A program made the position numbers and the translations under genes. A DNA stretch of 64,000 nt, from positions 62,001-126,000 of the forward strand of contig CBDCMS010000001.1 of assembly GCA_965219005.1 (NCBI GenBank), in the 5' to 3' direction. This document shows positions 1 through 9,270 of the stretch, in pieces (within the stretch, counting starts at the first letter, position 1; each line of letters opens with the position of its first letter). Source of the stretch: CAUZIZ01 sp965219005 (GTDB taxonomy: Bacteria; Acidobacteriota; UBA6911; RPQK01; JAJDTT01). The notes under the pieces were generated by a model. That model was not told where the DNA came from. It saw only the letters and a program-made list of their open reading frames with translations, and made no database searches.

Positions 1-299
1 AGTCGCCCTTGCGATATTCCAGCGTCTTATCTGGTTTCCGCGTAATACGGTCCTTCGGCGGTAATGGGGCAAGCTCAGGGCCAGCCGCAGCCGGTCGAGA
101 AGGGGGCCTGGCAGCCATGAGTGTTGGGGGACTTCAAGTACGCAACTCGCCGTGCGGTCGCAGATCGTTTCCCTTGTCATTGAGGAGTCGTTCTCGGAAG
201 CCGACCTTCAGGAGTCTAAGAGATTTTCGGGCGGGGGACACCAATGAATTAGTCTGCCTCTGAAGGGCAAGCGCGATCCGGGATCTTGGGTAGGAGCGG

Positions 300-437
300 T
301 AGGTCACTTGGACGTATAACGCCCTCGCTGGAAACTGACAGCTCCTTTCTAAGCGCCCGAAATAGAACGTCGGCTCCTGGCCGTTCGCGGTAGTTCATTC
401 GACGTTTCCGCGGAAAACGTGAATGTCGGCTTCTAGG
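300..437 (+). repeat. Dispersed repeat hosting the group II intron (5' exon side)
   Basis: This stretch is the 5' flank of intron copy 1. It is clearly similar, in reverse orientation, to 21259-21384. Its last ~40 bases (from CATTCGACGTTTCC to the intron) also recur before the introns at 24011 and 58050. Bases 1-299 hold no gene I can recognise. Confidence 0.75.
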
Positions 438-1457
438 GTGCGCCGTGGTAAGGCGGCGCTTTTCCCAGTGGGTGAAAGCCCCACCCGGCAACCGCTCCAG
501 CCGGAAGCAACCGGAGCAACTATGGAGGTAACGAAATGGTTGAAGCCTCTGGTGAAGCGAGTCACGAATTGGTGACCGCGCGAGTGTGCAGGCCGTAACG
601 TGAGTGAACGCTGAGCAAGCCTCGAAAAGGACGATGCGCAGGCCGACCCGGCTCCTAGACCGGGGAAGGCTGATACGGCTGGGGAAGTGAGCGAAGTGGG
701 CACCCAGTCGCTGCGCCGGGGTAGTGGCGACAGCATGTACACCAGGGAAGCGCACGCAACACGGGAAGCCCCTAGGCGTGGCCAGGGATGGCCAACCGGA
801 AGCCCGTGAGGGACAGGCCGGGCGCCTGGGGGTGGCGGAGAGGCCCGTAGTACTGAGGAAGCCGGGTAATGCCGGTGGAGGGAAGGAGCCTTAGTTCAAG
901 ACGAATGCAGGACGTAGTGAAGGGACCAGGAGATTGGGCAACCTATCAACTCCGCAAAGGGTTCAGAAACTACAGAGGGCATTACACGCGAAAGCGAAGG
1001 CTGAGCCCAGCTATCGCTTCAGCGGTGGCTGGGTGAACTGGCGCAAGACCACGGAGTTGGTGCAGCAGTTGAACCGCGCTCTGCGCGGCTGGGCGAACTA
1101 CTCTCGGGTAGGGACGACCAGCCGGGCCTACCGTGCGCTCGACAGCTTCACCGCTACGCGGCTGCGCCGGTGGCTGCGCCATAAGTACAAGGTCAGGCGA
1201 CGCAAGGGCGGGACGTATCCACTCTCGCACCTCTACGGGCCCTTCGGGCTCGTGCGCCTGACCCAACTTGGGCGCGGCGAGCCGTGGGTGAAGGCGTGAG
1301 TCTTGTCCGAGAGCCGGATGCGGTAGTTCCGCCTGTCCGGTTCGATGAGGAGGATGTGGAAACGGAGTGATGGTCCGGCTATTGAGGCACCGCCAGACGA
1401 AAGGGGCGGTAACAGATAGGCCGAACCTTAGACCACCGCGCCACATCCTTACTCTAC
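438..1457 (+). mobile_element. Mini group II intron, copy 1 (1,020 bp)
   Basis: The element begins with GTGCGCC, fitting the group II 5' consensus GUGYG. It contains a domain V-like hairpin at 1311-1343 (GAGCCGGATGCGG, loop, CCGCC, CCGGTTC). It ends in a domain VI-like stem (AGGATGTGG pairing with CCACATCCT) followed by ACTCTAC. The ends were set by comparing three copies, whose flanks diverge on the 3' side right after TCTAC. Full bacterial introns with a maturase are usually 2-3 kb; this one keeps the ribozyme parts and a collapsed reading frame. With no reverse transcriptase domain of its own, it would need a maturase supplied in trans. Copies 2 and 3 are 1,020 and 1,019 bp. Confidence 0.9.
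934..1299 (+). CDS. Internally deleted group II intron maturase (domain X remnant)
   Basis: The 121-residue product joins two parts of a group II intron protein. The N-terminus (GNLSTPQRVQKLQRALHAK) matches the usual first residues of intron reverse transcriptases. From about residue 30 it jumps to the maturase-specific domain X region (NRALRGWANYSRVG, then a basic RRWLRHKYKVRRR segment). The whole reverse transcriptase domain, including the YADD site, is absent, and full proteins are around 400-480 residues. The frame is kept across the join in all three copies. The start would be TTG at 934, where full-length relatives have ATG, so translation is uncertain. It ends just before domain V, as expected for a domain IV reading frame. 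Confidence 0.75.
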   Translation: MGNLSTPQRVQKLQRALHAKAKAEPSYRFSGGWVNWRKTTELVQQLNRALRGWANYSRVGTTSRAYRALDSFTATRLRRWLRHKYKVRRRKGGTYPLSHLYGPFGLVRLTQLGRGEPWVKA

Positions 1458-2298
1458 TGCGAAAGCCGCCGTTCGATTTCGATCAAATCGGACGCTGTCT
1501 GTAAGATCGGGTGCCGACTTCACACCTTTCTTCAAGTTCTTTCCATCAGCTCAATGTCCGGCTTCTGACTAGCTCTCCGTCGCTTGTCTTCCAGGATCCG
1601 GCGATTGTTCTGGATCACTGCGTCTATGTCGAACTTGGTGCGGCGGAAGAGCTTTGTAATTAGTGCCAACAGTTCCAACATATAGAAAGGCAAAGGAGAA
1701 GGCCTGAGAGAGACTCCCAGATCCTCCAAGCAACTATGGGAACGATGATAGCAACTGACCGGGACACTATCAGCGTTACGCCCCCAGCGGCTAGAGTGCG
1801 ACGTGTACTCATGTGTTGGGCTCGCGGGTCTGGGAAGATGGGGGTCTTCTCCGACGTGGATAGTGAGGAATCTAGCAAGTCGCGCGCCGTGACTGCGTTG
1901 GGTCGTTTCCTACCGCTCGCAGTTGACAATGCCAAGTTTGATCAGACACCGATTATTAGGCCGATGCGGGCCGAGCTCATTCCTCCGTCTTCGCAGGCGA
2001 TACCAACTCGTTGCTTGGCACCGCATAAATTACACACAACCTCTGCCTGTATTGCATCGTGGTGCACGTCATCCTATCGAAATCGAATTCGTCAGCGCCA
2101 GATTGACGGCGAAGCGCAGCCGGGAAAAGTAAGTATTTTGCCGCCGAATGTCGCGCCCCGGTCTTCGTGTAAGTAGCTGGCTCGGCAATTCTCGCTGTTG
2201 AGAATACGCACAAGTTGTGAAGATCTCCTCCCAACTGTTTAAACTCAGCACCCCCCATTAGTCCCCGGAACTCGATTCCATTCGGCTTCTTTGAACTC
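1458..2298. other. Stretch without a confident gene
   Basis: No recognisable protein was found on either strand. A 49-codon minus-strand frame (1532-1681) and a minus-strand frame of up to 116 codons (1977-2327) are open. They lack clear ribosome binding sites or family motifs, so I leave them unassigned. Base composition is more AT-rich than the flanking genes. Confidence 0.5.
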
Positions 2299-2583
2299 TC
2301 AAGTTTTAAGATTCGCATTAGCAACACCTCTTTTTGTTAGCTGAATACCAGAGGACTTAAAAATGTTCTGATCAACTCTCGAGTGAATTCTGAAGTACTT
2401 CCTGTAGCCGTCAGTCCGCTGCTCAATGTAGCCCTTCCTCTCAAGCAGACCCAGATACTCCTTAGTCATGTTCTTGCTGACCCGCGCTTCTTTTACCAGC
2501 CTCGAGAAGTGAGACTCTGTAAACCGTTTTTTTGCGGGATCATATTGACCGAGCAGGAAATCAGACGAAAAGAAACTGTTCAT
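2299..2583 (-). CDS. Small winged-helix-like protein
   Basis: The 94-residue product has the look of a winged helix-turn-helix domain. Residues about 25-70 form a helical stretch (RLVKEARVSKNMTKEYLGLL) followed by a wing-like segment (ERKGYIEQRTDGYRKYFRI). It begins 10 bp after the end of the enolase-family gene on the same strand, so it could be the last gene of that operon and perhaps regulate it. No good Shine-Dalgarno sequence precedes the ATG, so the start is doubtful and the gene may be 5'-truncated. The family is inferred from pattern only. Confidence 0.45.
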   Translation of the reverse strand: MNSFFSSDFLLGQYDPAKKRFTESHFSRLVKEARVSKNMTKEYLGLLERKGYIEQRTDGYRKYFRIHSRVDQNIFKSSGIQLTKRGVANANLKT

Positions 2584-2592
2584 GGAGCGGGC

Positions 2593-3750
2593 TCAGCGAT
2601 TGACTTTATTCTCTTCGATGTAGTCCCAGTTAATGCGGTAGCCCATTCCTGGCTCCTGAGGCACCTGGACGCAGCCGTCTTCGTCGAGAGGATCGCAGAT
2701 GGCTTCGAGGTATGGCTGCGGCGTGTCGTAATCGACTCCGGGCGCAAGCAGGCCACGCTCGTAGTATTCACAAGTGTCTTCACTGGTCGCGGCAAGTATC
2801 TGGAGATTTGCGAAGCCGCTCATGTGGATTTCGCACTTCACGCCAAACGCTTCGCATATGGAAACCATTTTCTTCACGCCCGTAATGCCGCCACGGAGCA
2901 CATCTATCCGGCTCATGTCCGAGGCCCCGCGCTTAATCCAGTCCGCTCTCGTGTAGATGCTGCCGGCTGCGATCTCCGGTGAGAGAACAGGGATGGTGAG
3001 TTCAGCGCAGAGTTTCTCGTAGGCGCCGACGCGATATTCAGACATCGGGTGCTCGTACCAGTAGAAGTCGAGTTTCTCCAACTCCCGCCCGACCTTCACC
3101 GCTTCCTCGTAGGTGCAATAGGTGCCCCACGGATCGAAACTCAGCACCATGTCGTCGCCTACCGCGGAGCGGACGGCCCGGCACGCTTCGATATCCTGTT
3201 CGATGTGCGATGGACGGCCAGGGGCAGGCTCCTTCTTCACCGGATCCCAGAAGTAGTAGGGGTGGATTTTGTAGTGCCGGTAGCCTTCGGCTTTGCAGGC
3301 TGCGGCGTGCTCGGCGTAGTTTTCGGGGGAACCCATGTTGGGGAAGGTGCTGGCATAGGCTTTGACTCGATCACGACAGCCGCCGAGGAGCTTGTGAACT
3401 GGAACGCCAAAGACGCGGGCCTGCAAGTCCCAGAGAACCATGTCCAACACACTGATGAGATTCTCCTCGATGTTGGATACCCACATCCAGTGCCAGAATT
3501 TCTCGCGGTCAAAAGGATCGTGCCCGACCACGAGATTCTTGAGACGGCCAGTCATGGCTGCAGTCTGGCCCGCTGACATTCCGTCGTGGTCGCCGTGACC
3601 ACTTCCTCCAAAGTAATATCCTTCGTCACCTTCATCGGTGATTACCTTGGTAAGCGTCTGGATGGCCGTTGTTTCGGGAAGGAATTCTCCATTGCTGTAG
3701 GGGCGTTTTGGAATTCGGAAAGGAATCACCTGCAAGTCTACGATTTTCAT
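2593..3750 (-). CDS. Mandelate racemase/muconate lactonizing enzyme family protein
   Basis: The 385-residue product belongs to the enolase superfamily, which abstracts a proton next to a carboxylate in acid sugars and related substrates. The N-terminal capping domain (residues 1-130) is followed by the barrel. Likely active-site parts are a K-x-H at YKIHPYYF, metal ligands D (SFDPWG), E (YEHP) and E (SPEI), and a C-terminal His (EIHMSG) as in the His-Asp dyad type. I start it at ATG 3750. This overlaps the stop of the upstream DapA-like gene as ATGA, so the two are translationally coupled. A longer open frame to 4149 overlaps that gene and was rejected. The likely job is acid-sugar dehydration or racemisation, with the DapA-like partner cleaving the product. 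Substrate unknown. Confidence 0.9.
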   Translation of the reverse strand: MKIVDLQVIPFRIPKRPYSNGEFLPETTAIQTLTKVITDEGDEGYYFGGSGHGDHDGMSAGQTAAMTGRLKNLVVGHDPFDREKFWHWMWVSNIEENLISVLDMVLWDLQARVFGVPVHKLLGGCRDRVKAYASTFPNMGSPENYAEHAAACKAEGYRHYKIHPYYFWDPVKKEPAPGRPSHIEQDIEACRAVRSAVGDDMVLSFDPWGTYCTYEEAVKVGRELEKLDFYWYEHPMSEYRVGAYEKLCAELTIPVLSPEIAAGSIYTRADWIKRGASDMSRIDVLRGGITGVKKMVSICEAFGVKCEIHMSGFANLQILAATSEDTCEYYERGLLAPGVDYDTPQPYLEAICDPLDEDGCVQVPQEPGMGYRINWDYIEENKVNR

Positions 3751-4643
3751 TGGGAGTTCCTTAGAAGCGGGTTGAGTTGTTCGAGGATTGCATCGAGCTC
3801 GCGGTGATCGTCCTTGTCCATCTCGATGCTGCCAGGTGTTCGCATCTTTGAAGTGTTGAAGATGCCGCGACGCACCAGAATTTCCTTGCAGACCTGAATG
3901 CCTAAGAGCGTATTGAAATTGATGAGCGGCAAAAGCTGATCGAACATTTTGCGGGCGGTGGCTTCTTCGCCGGCATCCATCGCGTCCCAGATTTGCACGT
4001 AGACTTCCGGGGTGGGCGCTCCGGGCATGAAGCCAGTAGCCCCGCGCCGAGTCTCGGAGATCATCCAGCGGCCCCAAGCTCCTCCGAACACGCCCCAACA
4101 TTCTTCGTCTACCGCATCCACCACTGCGGAAATCGTATGAGCTGTGCAACCGGCTTCCTCCTTGATGTAACGGACGTGTTCGATCTCGGTCACCATCCGT
4201 GCAATGAGCGAAGGACTGAGACCGGGATTGGTGTGCTGCACAAACACCGGGATTGCAGCGGCATCGGAGATGGCCTGGTAATAGGCCCTCGTTTCTTCAG
4301 GCGGTGCGGACGAAAGATACGGCGGCAGGGCAATAACCGCATCGGCTCCAACTCCGGCTGCATGGAGAGCATGTTCCACCGCCGCGGGAGTGCTCGTGCC
4401 TGCGACTCCTGCGACAACAGGAATCCCTCCGGCAGCCTCGTTGACGACCGCTTCGACCATGCTGTGCCTTTCTCGGTCTGAGAAGTATTGAAACTCGCTC
4501 CCCAGGACTGGGAAGACCAGTCCGTGGGCGCCAGTCTTGATGCAGAAAGCAACTTCCTTGCGAAGGCTGTCGAAATCGATTTCGCCTTCGGCATCCAGAG
4601 GAGTCTGCAGAACGGGAAATACGCCCCTCAGCTTCTCAGGCAT
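3747..4643 (-). CDS. DapA-like (dihydrodipicolinate synthase/NAL family) aldolase
   Basis: The 298-residue product has the length and fold signatures of the N-acetylneuraminate lyase/DapA superfamily of class I aldolases. The Schiff-base lysine is probably in YIKEEAG (about residue 160). The usual GTTGE motif is replaced by GLVFPVLGSEF, and the usual YN-x-P segment by QHTNPG. This argues against true lysine-pathway DapA and for a 2-keto-acid sugar aldolase or dehydratase. Start ATG 4643 has AGAGGA at good spacing; longer in-frame starts are less likely. It is first in a coupled pair with the enolase-family gene. A divergent region of about 170 bp separates it from the secreted protein gene at 4814. 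Confidence 0.9.
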   Translation of the reverse strand: MPEKLRGVFPVLQTPLDAEGEIDFDSLRKEVAFCIKTGAHGLVFPVLGSEFQYFSDRERHSMVEAVVNEAAGGIPVVAGVAGTSTPAAVEHALHAAGVGADAVIALPPYLSSAPPEETRAYYQAISDAAAIPVFVQHTNPGLSPSLIARMVTEIEHVRYIKEEAGCTAHTISAVVDAVDEECWGVFGGAWGRWMISETRRGATGFMPGAPTPEVYVQIWDAMDAGEEATARKMFDQLLPLINFNTLLGIQVCKEILVRRGIFNTSKMRTPGSIEMDKDDHRELDAILEQLNPLLRNSQ

Positions 4644-4813
4644 AGTTGGTCCTCTTTCGTCTTCGTGATTGGAGAAGTCCTTAACGGAGTCGGCATCCTG
4701 CACGAAGTTGGCATCCAGCGATGATGACTTGTGGTCTCGCGAGGACTATCTTATCTATCAGACTGAATGTGCAAAAGATGTGACAACGCTTTCAACGCAT
4801 TACGTCCAAGATC

Positions 4814-5728
4814 ATGCCGCTTTCGAGAATTCACCTGCACGTGGCAACCTTGACTGTCGCGTTCTTCCTATGTGGCGTGAGGGCTGAGACCGACGGGAAC
4901 CTGGATATTGTTCTCGATGAGAAATTTGGGCCTGAGTGTGTCGGCTGGAGCATGAAAGACTGGACGAATCCGTTCCGTTCAGGACTCCGGCCCGATGAAA
5001 GCTATGTCAGGCTCGAAGACGGGATGATGAAAGTGTTTTTGGGCCGCGGCATGATGCGGGTAGAGAAGAGCGATCGTTATCATGGAATGGCGCTGACTCG
5101 GCCTCTGCAACTTTACGCCGATTTCGAAATTGAGTGCCTGATGAAATGGGATCGGAAAGGGCCGGGCACGATATTGGAAGCCTATGTGACTCTTCACAGC
5201 AAACGCATCGGTGTGGCGACGATGGGTATTGGGACGAGGGAGGCACGGGGAACAATTCTGGGAAGCTGGACGCGCACTGGAGGATCGGTGCCCTTGGCAG
5301 GTGAAGGCAGAATTCGATTCGTGCGAAAGAACAGGATTGTTCAGGTCTACTGGAATGGAGAGCAACTTGGCGAGAAAGAAGCGCTTCAGCCTCTTACTTC
5401 GATTTCGTTGACCGTGAAGACCTACCACAAGTCGCGTATCGAAGGTTCCTTTGCGGGGCTCGATCGTCTGCGTGTGTCCCTGCCGAAACCGAGTGTGGAA
5501 CTCATGACCCAGAGCGAGAGCAGGCCATCGCCAAATCTTGTCGCTGGTGGAGATCTTGAGAATAGAGCCAAAGGCGCGACTGAAGCTGAATTGGACAACG
5601 TGGTGCTGGCCACTGAAGACTTGAAGGGTGTTGGAATCGGAACGCTCCTCGGATGGGAAACCGATATCGATGGAGTGCAGAGAATTTGGGAGTCAAACGG
5701 GTCGTACCTAGAGGCCCCCTGGGTATAG
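4814..5728 (+). CDS. Secreted protein with a concanavalin/LamG-like domain
   Basis: The product (304 residues) starts with a signal peptide, cleaved near GVRA-ETDG. The next 200 residues resemble the jelly-roll domain found in DUF1080/3-keto-disaccharide hydrolase-like and laminin-G-like proteins (FEIECLMKWDRKGPGTILEAYV, then IVQVYWNGEQLGEKEAL). The last ~80 residues are less typical. The stop lies at the edge of a stretch whose opposite strand looks like unrelated coding debris, so the C-terminus may be truncated. It is transcribed divergently from the DapA-like/enolase operon. A carbohydrate-binding or -cleaving periplasmic role is inferred. Confidence 0.65.
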   Translation: MPLSRIHLHVATLTVAFFLCGVRAETDGNLDIVLDEKFGPECVGWSMKDWTNPFRSGLRPDESYVRLEDGMMKVFLGRGMMRVEKSDRYHGMALTRPLQLYADFEIECLMKWDRKGPGTILEAYVTLHSKRIGVATMGIGTREARGTILGSWTRTGGSVPLAGEGRIRFVRKNRIVQVYWNGEQLGEKEALQPLTSISLTVKTYHKSRIEGSFAGLDRLRVSLPKPSVELMTQSESRPSPNLVAGGDLENRAKGATEAELDNVVLATEDLKGVGIGTLLGWETDIDGVQRIWESNGSYLEAPWV

Positions 5729-6568
5729 AGGAAATGACCCGTGGCCGACACCACCATCCCCGCGATCCGCTCCCCGGACGGCACCCGGACCAGGACATGG
5801 CGGGCGGCTTCGGTCTGCACCACCAGCTCGTGGGCTCCGTCCTGATACCCGACCCCCATCACCAGCCCCCGACCATCTCCAAGACCCTCTCGTGGACCCC
5901 GAAAAGCCGTACTCCAACAGATGAGTGGCATGGAGTCGGAGATAACTAACGGTTCATGAGGTACTTGCAAGTATTTTCGAGGCGAGAATAGAAGGGCATT
6001 ACAAGAGGATTCAGGCACCAGTAGGAAGCAGAAAGGACGAGGATAGCTCAGCAAAACCGATGGATTGGGGGATCAGTATGAGGCCGCATTTGCAAACGCC
6101 CAGCCGGTCCCTCTGATTGATCTTGTCTTATGGTGGGAAGGCGGTCTCCGGAGTAGGAAGGATTGTCGGACCTGTGCCGTGTTCTTCACCTGTACGGGCT
6201 AGGATGTCCCTCCCCACCAGGGGTATTGGCACAAAGGTACCTTAGCAAACAATCGACAGATCTCGGGGGGCATCGATCCAGTGATTAGGTAAGAATCGCG
6301 GCAGGGGGTGGAAAGGCCGATGGACGCGAATCCTCTTCTGGTCGCCCTCGGAGTTGGTCGAGCCACTGGCCCCAAGCAATCCTGAACGGAGGTTATGGAA
6401 GAATCTATAACCTTTGTTTCCGCAATGAGATAGGCTCGTACGCTCAGGAAAGGTCCTCCTCTTCAAGCTTATAGCATAACTTAACAGCGTATCGGGACCA
6501 TTCTGCCTACCACACTTTCGGGCCTGTCTGGTGCATTGGTCTCTTTCACTGCCGGCCTCAGTGAAGCA
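5729..6568. other. Gene-poor stretch with a possible coding remnant
   Basis: On the minus strand, about 5710-5900, one frame reads like a protein fragment (GYQDGAHELVVQTEAARHV, VRVPSGERIAGMVV) but has no start or stop of its own. It may be a relic. I see nothing identifiable from 5940 to 6568. Confidence 0.35.
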
Positions 6569-7195
6569 TCACGCGTGGGTCGCCGTGCCCCAGTAGTTGA
6601 AGCTTGCTGGACGCCAGCCAGGAATGTACATCGTCTCCAAGTCCCTAACCTTGAAGCCGGCGTGCTCGATCAGGTCGGGTATGGGACGGTTGAGGTTGCA
6701 TCCCCCTCCGATCCGCTTCCAAATAGGATTGAGACGATCCTGCCAGCGGCGGACTCTGTCGTCTGGGGCTGCGCCGTGCTCGCAGAACACCAGTTCTCCT
6801 CCTGGCTTCAGAACGCGGCTCATCTCGCGCAAAGCTGGTTCGCACTCGGAGATTGTGCAAAGGGTATAAGTGATGAGGACCGTGTCGACCGCGTCGTCCT
6901 CCAGGGGAATCTCATCAGCGGACAGCCCGATCAACTCGACTTCGAAACTGACCCTGTGCGTTGCTCCTTCAGCAACTCTTCTCATTTCCGAGGAGGGTTC
7001 CAGGCCCCACAGTCTTGTAACCTTCGTGGAATCGTAAAACGGCAGGTTCAGGCCGGACCCAACACCGATTTCCAGGACCCGTCCCCGGGCTAGCGGTACG
7101 ACTTTCTCCCGTTGACGCATGACCGGCTTGAGGCCGCACGTGAAATGCACAAGCCTCGGGAGTATGAATCTGCCGTAGAATCCCATCGGTCCCAT
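6569..7195 (-). CDS. Class I SAM-dependent methyltransferase
   Basis: The 208-residue product carries motif I (VLEIGVGSGLNLPFY, about residues 40-54), the acidic end of motif II (GLEPSSEM) and a post-motif region (VLITYTLCTISECEPALREM). The C-terminal half is like UbiE/METTL7-type methyltransferases (VLKPGGELVFCEHG, then NRPIPDLIEHAGF). The substrate cannot be read from sequence. The start codon is only 4 bp from the end of the neighbouring IS element, so the native promoter, and possibly a few N-terminal codons, have been replaced by the insertion. Expression may now depend on the IS. Confidence 0.85.
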   Translation of the reverse strand: MGPMGFYGRFILPRLVHFTCGLKPVMRQREKVVPLARGRVLEIGVGSGLNLPFYDSTKVTRLWGLEPSSEMRRVAEGATHRVSFEVELIGLSADEIPLEDDAVDTVLITYTLCTISECEPALREMSRVLKPGGELVFCEHGAAPDDRVRRWQDRLNPIWKRIGGGCNLNRPIPDLIEHAGFKVRDLETMYIPGWRPASFNYWGTATHA

Positions 7196-7197
7196 CC

Positions 7198-8592
7198 CTA
7201 GCAGCCCGTGGTAGAAGTATCTAAATTTGACCGGGCAAGGGATTCCGCTCGGCGACGAGTGAAAGAGGTCTGTGTCCGGAATTGTCCCAAGAAGGTTCCC
7301 AACATCTCACCGATCAGCTGTTTGGTGGCGTTAACGAGGCCGAAGACCAGCAACATTGCCTGAAGAACCTGGGCCTGCAAGCCCCGAGGAGTCCCGGCAC
7401 CGAGTTGCTTGCGCAGAAGCATCCCCAGATTGAAGGCACCGGCCTGAATCAGCAGCCGTTTGATGATGTTCGAGTGCCCTCTGACCTCGGTCCGCCGCAG
7501 TCCTCCGGTTCCGTAAAGATGGGCAAAAGGTCGCTCCAGTCGTTCCCCCCTCATTCGCAGTAATCTACGTCCGCGCTCTCCACGAACCCTCCGCCGATTC
7601 GCGTAAACGGCATCCCGGCCTTCGAGATCGCCTTTCCACTTCCGGCGTCCTCGATCCGGCTCGCAAACATAGCTCCGTAGGTCCCGAGCTTTGAAGTCCT
7701 TCATCGTCGCCGTACTGTGATACCCCTTATCGGCCACCACCTCCTGGATTGCTCCGTCCTCAGGCAGCACCTGCTCGAGGTGCTCGGCCGCTTCGATCAG
7801 AGTCTGGACCATCGTCGTCGTATCTCCCTGGTCCGCTCCCTGAACCGTGACCGCTACAATCGCTCCCGTCTCCAGATCCACCGCGTGTTCCGTTTTGTGT
7901 GCCAGATGCGTGCGCCCATCCTTCATCTTGGTGATGCGAGCCTCCGGATCGTGCGGGTGTTTCCACTCTTGGTTGGATCCTTTCTTCTTGCGCTTGCGGT
8001 CCAACTTCACCAGCTCTTGCCGCGTCGGCGTTTCGATCCCAGACGCTTGAGCCAGCCCTCTCAGAAACTCATCGTACCCTTCCCCGCTATCCCGTCGAAC
8101 GATGCTGCGCAGCGCGGCATTGGCTTCCAGCGTGGTCGCATCGATGCCCAGCGTCTTTCCTTTCAGCAGTCCCGCTTCGCCGACCCGCTGCAGCACCCAG
8201 TCGAAGACGGCTGCATGGCTCTGGACATCGATCAGTCGCCGCGTTCTGGAAAGGGTGGAGTGATCCGGCGGAGATTCACTCAACTTCAGTCCCAGAAACT
8301 CGCGTAGCGCCAGCGAATTGGCCGCCCGCCACGCGATTCCTCTCTCCGAACCCAGGCCTTCGAAATATCCCACCAGTAGCAGCCGAAAGTAGACGCCCGG
8401 TTCCAGACTCGGCCGCCCCATCCGCGCTGCATAGAATGGGGCGCACCGTTGCTCGACGAAATCGTCAAACTGATGCTCCTTCAGAAGTTTCTCTAAGGCC
8501 TCGTAGAACGGGTGTCCTGGAGGAACCGGTATCTCGCTAGTGGCCACCCATAAATCCTTTTGACGCCGCCGCTTTTTCTTCCCCATTGCCAT
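7198..8592 (-). CDS. Transposase, IS1182/IS5-like (DDE)
   Basis: The product (about 464 residues) has an N-terminal DUF772/InsH-like region (GRPSLEPGVYFRLLLVGYFE, then PDHSTLSRTRRL). A DDE catalytic core follows: D in LGIDATTLEANAALRSI (about residue 150), D in VVADKGYHS, and a distal E in RGERLERPFAHLY. The length is normal for IS1182-type enzymes and no frameshift is visible. I prefer ATG 8592; GTG 8598 is also open. It fills almost the whole element. Confidence 0.9.
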   Translation of the reverse strand: MAMGKKKRRRQKDLWVATSEIPVPPGHPFYEALEKLLKEHQFDDFVEQRCAPFYAARMGRPSLEPGVYFRLLLVGYFEGLGSERGIAWRAANSLALREFLGLKLSESPPDHSTLSRTRRLIDVQSHAAVFDWVLQRVGEAGLLKGKTLGIDATTLEANAALRSIVRRDSGEGYDEFLRGLAQASGIETPTRQELVKLDRKRKKKGSNQEWKHPHDPEARITKMKDGRTHLAHKTEHAVDLETGAIVAVTVQGADQGDTTTMVQTLIEAAEHLEQVLPEDGAIQEVVADKGYHSTATMKDFKARDLRSYVCEPDRGRRKWKGDLEGRDAVYANRRRVRGERGRRLLRMRGERLERPFAHLYGTGGLRRTEVRGHSNIIKRLLIQAGAFNLGMLLRKQLGAGTPRGLQAQVLQAMLLVFGLVNATKQLIGEMLGTFLGQFRTQTSFTRRRAESLARSNLDTSTTGC

Positions 8593-8652
8593 GGGCACAT
8601 TTTATTGCCCCCACCTGACTAACGATCAGCGGACTTTCACCACGGGCTGCTA
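7199..8652 (-). mobile_element. IS1182/IS5-like insertion sequence
   Basis: The element is bounded by imperfect inverted repeats TAGCAGCCCGTGGT at the left and ACCACGGGCTGCTA at the right. It carries a single intact transposase. No clear target duplication was found. The left repeat encodes the transposase stop codon. Confidence 0.85.
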
Positions 8653-8683
8653 GAGGCAGGGTACCGGTGGCTTCGTGCCCATG

Positions 8684-9130
8684 TTACGTAGCACCCGATT
8701 GTTGCCATCGCAGATCAAGGGACCACAAACCACCGCCTGCCCAGAACACATACGAGCAGAGAAGTATCGTTACCAAGGGAATGATCGGCGCTTCCGGCTG
8801 CAACGGAAACAGGTCGGGATTGTCAACGACAAGATGCACGTAGGTCGCCACCATCATCATGACAATTGCCACGAGACTTGCTACGCGGGAATAGAGGCCG
8901 ACGATCAGCATTCCTCCCAGTACAACTTCCAGAAGGGGAACGAGCCACATATTGAGGGAGTGGAACGGGAGGCCAGCTTCGGTCAGTTGGCCGGCGAACG
9001 CGTTCCGAAGGCTGGGTACCGCGAACTTCATCACACCGGTTGACAGGAATAGTAAGCCCAGCAAAATGCGACAGATTCCAGCAGAGCTGCTGCAGCTCGT
9101 GTGCCGTACACCACTTAGAAAAGCGCCCAT
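8684..9130 (-). CDS. DoxX family membrane protein
   Basis: This small integral membrane protein has four predicted hydrophobic segments. It shows the DoxX pattern (CRILLGLLFLSTGVMKF, then PLLEVVLGGMLIVGLYSRVA). DoxX-type proteins sit in the inner membrane and are loosely linked to quinone redox and thiosulfate oxidation, but the exact role of this one is unknown. I use the start at 9130, which gives 148 residues, close to family length. An upstream GTG at 9223 would add 31 residues of low-hydrophobicity sequence. It lies between the IS element and the MOSC gene. Confidence 0.8.
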   Translation of the reverse strand: MGAFLSGVRHTSCSSSAGICRILLGLLFLSTGVMKFAVPSLRNAFAGQLTEAGLPFHSLNMWLVPLLEVVLGGMLIVGLYSRVASLVAIVMMMVATYVHLVVDNPDLFPLQPEAPIIPLVTILLCSYVFWAGGGLWSLDLRWQQSGAT

Positions 9131-9270
9131 ACAAGATGATCCCGATTTCCTCCGTTCGCCTGACGGTCGTCGCCGGAGCTGCGCGCCGGCCAGATTCGTG
9201 TGTTCATAAAGGCACCGCTTCACCTCCAGGCACCTCTCCGGGTGAGAACTCGGTCCTGAGCTCGAGAACG

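Noticed and set aside
395..755. Minus-strand frames inside the intron 5' part (repeated at 23875-24328 and 57976-58353)
   Set aside because: They are repeated only because the intron is; the region is structured ribozyme RNA on the plus strand.
3751..4149. N-terminal extension of the enolase-family gene
   Set aside because: It overlaps the well-supported DapA-like gene and reads as an alternative frame of it; the ATGA-coupled start at 3750 is far better.
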